Shown: positions 24,359-28,490 of the stretch, in pieces | Position numbering within the stretch: position 1 is the first letter of the stretch | How the letters are laid out: every line of letters starts with the position of its first letter | DNA from: a virus | DNA length: 28,490 bases | Direction: 5' to 3' (one strand) | Virus record (IMG/VR): IMGVR_UViG_3300031857_001033 | Span: 1 to 28,490 of that record | Notes under the pieces: model-generated | The model's database searches: none | Told to the model about the DNA's origin: nothing | What the model saw: the letters and a program-made list of their open reading frames with translations, nothing else | Program-made: the position numbers and the translations under genes

Positions 24359-25030
24359 TCAAGCCCCAGCCCCGACGAGGGTGTAGTAATCCCGGAACCG
24401 CCGGACCAAGGCGGCCGACATTTCCTTGTCGTCGAAGCGGTCGACGAGGGCCTGACCATTGAAGTTGGTCGTGATGATGGTAGGCCGCATGGCCGTGGAC
24501 CTTTCGTCTAGGACGGCAAACAGGTCGGAGACGAGCCGGGCGGTCCCCCTCTCCTTCCCGAGGTCGTCAAAGACCAGCAGGTCCACCTTGATGAGGTCTT
24601 CCAGCATCTTGCTGTGGGACTTCTCGGTGAAGGATTCCTCGATGAGCCCCTCAAACTTACGCATGGTCAGGAACCGGTAAGGCATATTCTGGTCCTTGCT
24701 TGCCCGGTCCAGCCACAGCCGGTTGACGACGTGCCAAGCCAGCCGGGTCTTACCTACGCCCGTTGTGCCGTGGAGCAAAAGCCCGGACTTCTGTTCGTTC
24801 GGAACCCACTCCGACGCCGCTTGCAATCGGGGATGCAACTTGCTCACCTCCGTTCCACGGAACAGTAGCGGATAGGACGGGACGAACTTCGGGTCTTCAA
24901 GCCCGTCGTGCCGCACACGCTCCGGGTCAAGATGCTCTCGGCACCTGTGGTAGCGGGTCAACTTGCCTTCGGCGTTCACCAGAAGGGCACAGCGTTTGCC
25001 ACAATGGCAAGCCACATCAAAACTGCTCAT
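24359..25030 (-). CDS. DnaC/IstB-like AAA+ helicase loader
   Basis: The 223-residue product has a small Cys/His cluster at its N-terminus (C8, C10, C14, C30, H33), a possible zinc site. An AAA+ ATPase core follows: Walker A G88-T-T-G-V-G-K-T95, Walker B DLLVFDDLGKE, a sensor-1 strand PTIITTNFNG and a C-terminal arginine-rich segment (AALVRRFRDY). This matches DnaC-type loaders, which place the replicative helicase at an origin. The upstream gene is a lambda-O-like origin-binding candidate and overlaps this ATG by 14 bases, the O/P-type pairing. The helicase itself is not in the window, so the phage may recruit the host enzyme or encode it elsewhere. Confidence 0.85.
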   Translation of the reverse strand: MSSFDVACHCGKRCALLVNAEGKLTRYHRCREHLDPERVRHDGLEDPKFVPSYPLLFRGTEVSKLHPRLQAASEWVPNEQKSGLLLHGTTGVGKTRLAWHVVNRLWLDRASKDQNMPYRFLTMRKFEGLIEESFTEKSHSKMLEDLIKVDLLVFDDLGKERGTARLVSDLFAVLDERSTAMRPTIITTNFNGQALVDRFDDKEMSAALVRRFRDYYTLVGAGA

Positions 25031-25688
25031 GGTCGTTCTTGGTTAGGGGTTTGGTTTGCTTCGTAGATTTGCGGACAGGGAACAAGCCCTTCCATCCGTT
25101 GCGGATAGAAGTCTCGATGCACTCGATGGCTTCCTCGGCGGTCATCTTGTTGAGGAACTCCAACTGACCGATGTAGGTGAGATAGGGAACCTTCTTCTTC
25201 GGGAAGGCATACTGAACCCAGCGATGCCATGCCGCCGAGAACTCGGGGACGGTCATGTGTGCTGGTTGCTGGGTCAACATGAAGTCAGGTCCCTTTGTAT
25301 CTCTATTCTCTTTCTTATTATCTTTTCTATTGGACGAAGTGGGGTTCGTCCCCCCCACGAACTGTGGTTCGCCCCCCCCACGAACTGTGGTTCGTCCCCC
25401 CTCCCGGGCAAAAGACGCCGTGCTGATAGTCGTGATAACCCTTTCATACTCGGTGACTTGCTTGCGGATGATAAGGGAATGTTGCTCCAACTCTTGCAGG
25501 AGATTCTGCACATGGCGTTCGGAGCATCCCACAATCTTGGAGAAGTAATCGTTGCTGGCCGTGCATCCGCTGGCATCCAAGGCCATGATGATGGAGTACA
25601 GGACCTTGGCCGTAGGCGTCAGGTCAGGGTTGAGGATGACCTCACGGGGAATCCACACCCCGCAGAAGGCGTCGGGAATCTTGCTCAT
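25017..25688 (-). CDS. Lambda O-like winged-helix replication initiator
   Basis: I chose the ATG at 25688, which overlaps the stop of the small upstream gene (ATGA), giving 223 residues. A longer frame from 25724 would overlap that gene by 40 bases. Residues about 20-90 form a winged helix-turn-helix (VLYSIIMALDASG, SNDYFSKIVGCSERHVQNLL, then a wing), as in phage replication proteins of the O type. A low-complexity linker (about 95-135) carries DNA repeats and an AT-rich tract read as charged residues. The C-terminal part (about 140-223; TVPEFSAAWHRWVQYAFP) may bind the loader encoded next door. The likely role is binding the origin located inside its own gene and bringing in the DnaC-like protein. 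Confidence 0.75.
   Translation of the reverse strand: MSKIPDAFCGVWIPREVILNPDLTPTAKVLYSIIMALDASGCTASNDYFSKIVGCSERHVQNLLQELEQHSLIIRKQVTEYERVITTISTASFAREGGRTTVRGGGEPQFVGGTNPTSSNRKDNKKENRDTKGPDFMLTQQPAHMTVPEFSAAWHRWVQYAFPKKKVPYLTYIGQLEFLNKMTAEEAIECIETSIRNGWKGLFPVRKSTKQTKPLTKNDHEQF
25293..25401. other. Candidate replication origin inside the O-like gene
   Basis: The iterons at 25343-25401 lie next to an AT-rich, strand-asymmetric tract at about 25293-25332, where the + strand is almost all pyrimidine (ctattctctttcttattatc and flanks). Iterons beside an AT-rich duplex-unwinding tract, within the linker-coding part of the initiator gene, is the plan of the lambda origin in gene O. The next gene is a helicase loader. 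This is a positional and structural argument, and no origin activity can be shown from sequence alone. Confidence 0.6.
25343..25401. repeat. 23-bp palindromic iterons in the replication gene
   Basis: Two full copies of a 23-base unit start at 25357 and 25380, with a partial copy before them (25343-25356). Each has the palindrome CGAAC-TGTG-GTTCG (25358-25371 and 25381-25394) followed by a C-run of six to eight. On the coding strand the runs are G-tracts. The period is not a multiple of three, so the copies are read in different frames (RTTVRGG, then EPQFVGG). The repeats are therefore kept as DNA, not as peptide. Protein-binding iterons are the simplest reading. Confidence 0.8.
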
Positions 25689-25834
25689 CGGTTGCACTTG
25701 TTGAGAGAGAACAGGACCTTCCATCGTTCCCTGATGGCGGCCATGGTTTCCTTGACGACCCGCCTTTCGGTAGGCGTCAGTTGTTTGAGTCCGGGTTTCA
25801 TTATCTCTGGTCTACGTTTCTGCTTCTTCTTCAT
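25685..25834 (-). CDS. 49-residue basic protein
   Basis: This short frame links its neighbours. The ATG at 25834 overlaps the stop of the upstream 100-codon frame (ATGA), and its TGA overlaps the ATG chosen for the O-like protein (ATGA). The product is basic (MKKKQKRRPEIMKPG at the start) and then forms one helix (TERRVVKETMAAIRERWKV). An internal ATG at 25801 is possible. The double overlap suggests a translated coupling peptide or small nucleic-acid-binding protein. No family was recognised. Confidence 0.55.
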   Translation of the reverse strand: MKKKQKRRPEIMKPGLKQLTPTERRVVKETMAAIRERWKVLFSLNKCNR

Positions 25835-26103
25835 TGTCCGAACGAGTGCTTGTGATGGTAGGAGTCGCCCCCGTCGTCATCCTCGTCGTCGGGTTCTTCC
25901 GGGTCCCATTCGGTGCGGATGCCGAAAGTGTCGTTGCGGACGAACTTGAATTGGTCCGAGGTGAAGTGTCGAAGGACGCCGTCCTTGTCCAGCACGATGG
26001 CGAACACGTCGTTGGAGAACGTGCCGCCGTCCCGGACATAGATAAGCATCCCGTAGCCGAGAGGTGTCTCGACGGGCATTGGGTTGTTGAACTCGTGAAT
26101 CAT
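25831..26103 (-). CDS. Conserved small phage protein of unknown function
   Basis: I chose the first ATG (26103), giving 90 residues beginning MIHEFNNPMPVETPLG. A GTG at 26133 would add ten residues. The protein has the look of a small conserved phage family: PMPVETPLGYGMLIYVRDGG, then NDVFAIVLDKDGVLRHF and NDTFGIRTEW, apparently a small beta barrel. It ends in a very acidic tail with His residues (DDEDDDGGDSYHHKH). The barrel and acidic tail could mimic DNA or bind a partner, but the function is unknown. It follows the HTH gene in the same operon. Confidence 0.65.
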   Translation of the reverse strand: MIHEFNNPMPVETPLGYGMLIYVRDGGTFSNDVFAIVLDKDGVLRHFTSDQFKFVRNDTFGIRTEWDPEEPDDEDDDGGDSYHHKHSFGQ

Positions 26104-26137
26104 AGCGGGCCTTGTGATACAAGGCACCGCCACCCTG

Positions 26138-26614
26138 TCAAGTGCCTTCGTTCGGGAGACTCGGGGGAAGGTCGATGACGTCGCCCCGAATCATCTTGTT
26201 GATGTCTTCGTGGCTGACCCGTAGGCGATGCTCGACCACGACCGCAGGGGCGTCCTGCAAGGCTAGGACCTTGTCGGTCATAATGGCCAAGGCCAGCGGC
26301 AACTGCCCGGCCGGGATGTTCTCGATTTCAGCAAGAAGCCGGGTGCTACCCTTGGCAACGATGGCGGCCATCGTGGCGGCGGTGGTCTTCTTCCAAGTGT
26401 TGAGGTTGAGTCCACCGGCGGCGTCTTCACGGGCCCTGCGGACGGCTAGGACTGTGTGCTTCGAGTGCCCTAGTTGGTTGGCAATCTCGGCCGTGCCGAC
26501 TCCGTCGTCGAGCAGGGTGTGGATGGCTTTGCGTTGTTCGTCGGTGAGATTGTTGCCGGTGTGTTCGTTGTTCGGGTCGGTGGGCAGTCGTCCCTCGTCG
26601 CTCTTGTATTCCAT
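26138..26614 (-). CDS. Helix-turn-helix DNA-binding protein, first gene of the minus operon
   Basis: The 158-residue product contains a resolvase-like helix-turn-helix at about 28-62 (AIHTLLDDGVGTAEIANQLG, then SKHTVLAVRR). A helical region and a conserved-looking C-terminal part follow (LPLALAIMTDKVLALQDAP, VVEHRLRVSHEDINKMI). It may be a transcription regulator. A small terminase subunit is an alternative, because these also pair an HTH with a helical oligomerisation region, but no large terminase lies nearby. Its start is 57 bases from the divergent + strand gene at 26672, so it could control the shared intergenic region. No clear operator was found. Confidence 0.6.
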   Translation of the reverse strand: MEYKSDEGRLPTDPNNEHTGNNLTDEQRKAIHTLLDDGVGTAEIANQLGHSKHTVLAVRRAREDAAGGLNLNTWKKTTAATMAAIVAKGSTRLLAEIENIPAGQLPLALAIMTDKVLALQDAPAVVVEHRLRVSHEDINKMIRGDVIDLPPSLPNEGT

Positions 26615-26671
26615 ACTCCATACGTTATCGGACTTGACACGACTTACAAACTCAATCTCCTCGCCGCCGCT
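26615..26671. promoter_or_regulatory. Divergent intergenic region, probable early control region
   Basis: This is the only place where two operons start back to back: the HTH gene to the left and the membrane ORF/RusA operon to the right. A consensus-like TTGACA lies at 26634-26639 on the + strand, but no good -10 box follows at 16-18 bases. On the minus strand the elements TTGTAA and GATAAC are present with poor spacing. Promoters are expected here from layout, but exact sites cannot be fixed. Confidence 0.35.
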
Positions 26672-26872
26672 ATGGAAATACTCGTAATGCTAGGACTATG
26701 CTTTGTGGCCGTCGGAGTGCCTATCTACATAGTCTGTCATCTGGCGGCCCTATTCGGGCCGGATTCGTTTATCAAGAAGAACCCCCCCGGGCCACACATC
26801 AATCATCTTCACAGATTCTACGAACGAGGGACGGCCGCTGGTTCGTCGGCAAGAAAAGGTCGGCGAAAATAA
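26672..26872 (+). CDS. Small membrane ORF overlapping RusA-like gene
   Basis: The ATG at 26672 gives 66 residues with one strong hydrophobic segment (MEILVMLGLCFVAVGVPIYI, extending to about 27) and a basic, Pro/Gly-containing tail ending KGRRK. It begins just after the divergent intergenic region. It overlaps the RusA-like frame by 175 bases in another reading frame. Only one of the two may be fully used in this stretch, because RusA proteins usually start close to the conserved domain. Translation is plausible but unproven. Confidence 0.4.
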   Translation: MEILVMLGLCFVAVGVPIYIVCHLAALFGPDSFIKKNPPGPHINHLHRFYERGTAAGSSARKGRRK

Positions 26873-27186
26873 GACCCTTCCTCGAAGCGTTCACCGCTGT
26901 CGCACGGGCACACCGGCCCCCGGAACCTTTGTCCGGCCCGGTGTGCCTGTCCGTGCATTGGGTGTTCCGGATGGCCCAGCGAAGGAGAAAGGGCAAGACC
27001 CACAAGGGAATGATTGAGGTCCCTTGCACAGTCCGGCCCGACCTCGACAACCTAGCCAAGTCGGTAATCGACTGCCTCGCCGCCGCTGGATGGTTCACCA
27101 ACGACTCGGTCATCACCCGGCTGGTCTTGGCCAAGTCCGAGGGCGACGTCCCCCGGCTCGAAGTGGAAGCACAAGATGACGCTTGA
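26698..27186 (+). CDS. rusA: RusA-like Holliday junction resolvase
   Basis: The frame gives 162 residues, and the RusA-like part covers roughly residues 50-150. The key block is V-R-P-D115-L-D117-N-L-A-K121, followed by a helix and W-F-T-N-D136-S-V-I. This matches the Asp residues and Lys that cleave four-way junctions in RusA. RusA enzymes resolve recombination or replication intermediates, fitting the nearby exonuclease and annealing genes. The first 45 residues look unlike the family, and the only ATG in frame is 26698, inside the membrane ORF. The true start may be a later non-standard codon. A seven-C run at about 26784-26790 is a possible slippage site. The stop overlaps the next promoter-like element. 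Confidence 0.8.
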   Translation: MLCGRRSAYLHSLSSGGPIRAGFVYQEEPPRATHQSSSQILRTRDGRWFVGKKRSAKIRPFLEAFTAVARAHRPPEPLSGPVCLSVHWVFRMAQRRRKGKTHKGMIEVPCTVRPDLDNLAKSVIDCLAAAGWFTNDSVITRLVLAKSEGDVPRLEVEAQDDA

Positions 27187-27210
27187 CGGCTGAAAACAAA
27201 ATGGTATTAC
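27183..27210 (+). promoter_or_regulatory. Promoter-like element before the exonuclease gene
   Basis: A -35-like TTGACG (27183-27188), 16-base A-rich spacer and -10-like TATTAC (27205-27210) lie just before the ATG at 27221. The predicted transcript would start within about five bases of the ATG, leaving almost no leader and no room for a Shine-Dalgarno sequence. The first 13 bases (CTTGACGGCTGAA) and the A-rich spacer recur at 28294. The -35 overlaps the stop of the RusA-like gene. Confidence 0.45.
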
Positions 27211-27220
27211 AGAGGGCGAA

Positions 27221-28069
27221 ATGAATCCCTCCATCATCCATTCGTTCAGCAATACCAAGGTCCATCGCAACATCCCGGACGCCGACTATCGGGCCATCCG
27301 AGCCCTGTCGAAGTCCTCCCTCACCGAGTTCCTGCGGAGCCCGGCCCACTACCTCGCCAGCACCGAGAAGCCGAAGGAGACGACCGAGGCGATGATGTTC
27401 GGCACGGCCTACCACTCCTACATCCTGACGCCCAGCCGCTTCGACGAAGCCGTCGTGATGAAGCCGGATTGGGATGCCCGCACCAAGGAAGGCAAAGCCA
27501 TCAAGGCCGAGTTCGAGGCGTCCCTCGGCCGCAAAGTCTACATCAACGAAAAGCAACTCGACGCCATCAAGGCGATGAAGGCCGCCCTTATGGAACACAA
27601 GGTGGCCTCGAAGATTCTGGCCGGGCTGACCGACACCGAGTTGGCTATCGAGTGCGACTTCCACGTTAATCACCCCAAGCCCGAGACTCTCCGCATCAAG
27701 GGACTCCTTGACGGCTGGGACCACAAGACGGGAACCATCATCGACCTGAAAACCTGCAAGGACGCCAGCCCCGAGGGCTTCAAGTGGGCGGTCAAGGACT
27801 TCCGTTATGACCTGCAAGAAGTGCAGTATCGTGCCCTCATCAACGCCGCCTTCAAGCCCGAGGGGCACCCCGGCGTCGACCGCTTCGTCTGGATTGCCCA
27901 AGAGAAGGAACCGCCCTATGCCGTGGCCGTCTATGTCCTGTCGCACCGGACCCTGATGACCGCCTACGACGAGTGGCACATTTCCCTCCGCAACTTCCAT
28001 TCCTGTCAGTTGTCGAATGTCTGGCCCGGCTACGCAACCGAGGTCGTCGAATTGGAGGTCGTCCGGTGA
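27221..28069 (+). CDS. RecE-like PD-(D/E)XK exonuclease
   Basis: The 282-residue product resembles phage and RecE/ExoVIII-type exonucleases that resect double-stranded ends. The N-terminal part has DADYRAIRALSKSSLTEFL (20-38), SPAHYL, then MMFGTAYHSYIL (58-69). The catalytic part has RIKGLLDGWD with D164 and TIIDLKTCKDAS with D175-L-K177 (the D-x-K strand), and then YDLQEVQYRAL. Its natural partner is the ERF annealing protein at 22900-23640, as in RecE/RecT and lambda Exo/Beta pairs, but here the two are in different operons on opposite strands. A promoter-like element lies directly upstream. The stop overlaps the GTG start of the next gene (GTGA). Confidence 0.85.
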   Translation: MNPSIIHSFSNTKVHRNIPDADYRAIRALSKSSLTEFLRSPAHYLASTEKPKETTEAMMFGTAYHSYILTPSRFDEAVVMKPDWDARTKEGKAIKAEFEASLGRKVYINEKQLDAIKAMKAALMEHKVASKILAGLTDTELAIECDFHVNHPKPETLRIKGLLDGWDHKTGTIIDLKTCKDASPEGFKWAVKDFRYDLQEVQYRALINAAFKPEGHPGVDRFVWIAQEKEPPYAVAVYVLSHRTLMTAYDEWHISLRNFHSCQLSNVWPGYATEVVELEVVR

Positions 28070-28305
28070 GCGACGACGCCCGCCGCTTCGAGGAAGACCT
28101 CGCCGCCGTGGCCATCGAGATGGAACGGCACCGGAAGTCGGCCGCCATCCTCCGGAACGAGGTCCTCCCGCTGGTGGAGGGCCTCGTCGTCCTGCTCGAA
28201 GGCGAACTCCGGTCCTGCGGCGAACGCAAGGCCAAGGAACTGACCCGCTATGTCCAGCCCATCCGGGCGATTCAATACATCTTGCACAACAGACTTGACG
28301 GCTGA
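28066..28305 (+). CDS. Small helical protein
   Basis: The GTG at 28066 overlaps the exonuclease stop (GTGA), giving 79 residues. A longer frame from 27973 would lie inside the exonuclease gene. The product is highly charged and helical (DDARRFEEDLAAVAIEMERH, a middle hydrophobic helix LPLVEGLVVLLEGEL, then a basic helix), with no known motif. Translational coupling to the exonuclease suggests a helper role, which is inference. The last codons form part of the next promoter-like element. Confidence 0.6.
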   Translation: MSDDARRFEEDLAAVAIEMERHRKSAAILRNEVLPLVEGLVVLLEGELRSCGERKAKELTRYVQPIRAIQYILHNRLDG

Positions 28306-28324
28306 ACAAAAAGTGTAATACATT
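28295..28324 (+). promoter_or_regulatory. Second promoter-like element
   Basis: TTGACG (28295-28300) is followed by an A-rich spacer and a -10 candidate (TAATAC at 28316-28321, or TACATT at 28319-28324 with an 18-base spacer). The start of this element matches the one at 27183 over 13 bases. It overlaps the 3' end of the preceding gene in a different reading phase from the first copy, so the shared sequence is not explained by coding. The next gene starts at 28348. Confidence 0.42.
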
Positions 28325-28347
28325 AGCAATCCCAACCCAGCACACCA

Positions 28348-28490
28348 ATGCCCTCACCCAATAAAACCAAGGCGATTCACATCCGGCCTCTCGCCTCCGG
28401 ACTCTGGACCATCGACCCCGTCGAACTCCCGGCGACTGTCGACGGCAAGGTCGAAACCATCCAGCGACTTGTCGGCGGCTACTTCGAGGT
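28348..28490 (+). CDS. DUF3846-like protein, truncated by window end
   Basis: Only the first 47 codons are present. The segment after the start (TIDPVELPATVDGKVETIQR, then LVGGYFEV) has the pattern of the DUF3846 family: a strand, a short helix and the L-V-G-G-Y-x-E motif. The family is frequent in phages and has unknown function. The ATG lies downstream of a promoter-like element. No Shine-Dalgarno sequence was seen. Confidence 0.6.
   Translation, partial: MPSPNKTKAIHIRPLASGLWTIDPVELPATVDGKVETIQRLVGGYFE

Noticed and set aside
24347-24362. TTGACA on the minus strand before the lysozyme-like gene
   Set aside because: No fitting -10 box follows, and the sequence is partly the stop region of the upstream gene, so I do not call a promoter.
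25343-25401. CRISPR reading of the 23-bp repeats
   Set aside because: The copies are directly adjacent with no unique spacers and lie inside a coding gene.
25056-25949. 297-residue open frame on the + strand
   Set aside because: It is antisense to the O-like gene and its upstream neighbours, which have recognisable domains and coupled starts.
27113-28357. 414-residue open frame on the minus strand
   Set aside because: It is antisense to RusA-like, exonuclease and small genes whose domains are clear, so it is a high-GC shadow frame.
1-28490. tRNA, integrase, transposase or attachment site
   Set aside because: None was recognised, and intergenic space is too small to hide most of them.

Overview
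This window looks like part of the genome of a tailed phage, most likely podovirus-like, infecting a Gram-negative host that cannot be named from the sequence. Coding density is very high, nearly all genes abut or overlap (ATGA, GTGA, TAATG junctions), and there is no rRNA, tRNA, CRISPR, integrase or transposase. Portal, terminase and polymerase genes are not in the window. Most starts lack a recognisable Shine-Dalgarno sequence, which may say something about the host.

Positions 100-20665 (+ strand) form the virion module. The order parallels T7 genes 9 to 16: scaffold, SU10-like major capsid protein, small head/neck proteins, adaptor-like protein, nozzle-like protein, fibre-like protein, then four successive proteins in the place of the T7 ejected core proteins gp13, gp14, gp15 and gp16. 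The last is a 3267-residue polyvalent protein. It carries a glycine-zipper N-terminal part, a zincin-type HELFH site, three ADP-ribosyltransferase-like modules, a GNAT-like module, a proline-threonine repeat and a small duplicated C-terminal module. I infer that it enters the host cell at infection.

Positions 20662-22076 (+) form a lysis cassette: a holin-like protein, a second small membrane protein (antiholin candidate) and a lipobox-containing, coiled-coil, multi-membrane protein that may be an unusual unimolecular spanin.

Positions 22012-26614 (- strand, read right to left) form a replication and recombination operon: helix-turn-helix protein, conserved small proteins, lambda-O-like winged-helix protein, DnaC-like AAA+ loader, exported lysozyme/transglycosylase-like protein, ribbon-helix-helix protein, ERF-type annealing protein with an SSB-like acidic tip, small proteins and a PD-(D/E)XK-like protein. 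The O-like gene contains 23-bp palindromic repeats next to an AT-rich tract, the layout of the lambda origin, so a replication origin is proposed there.

Positions 26672-28490 (+) form a second early operon: a small membrane ORF, a RusA-like resolvase, a RecE-like PD-(D/E)XK exonuclease (likely partner of the ERF protein on the other strand), a small helical protein and a truncated DUF3846-like gene. Two near-identical promoter-like elements precede the exonuclease and the last gene.

The strongest candidates for undescribed biology are the giant multi-effector virion protein, the embedded origin and the three-domain ERF protein.
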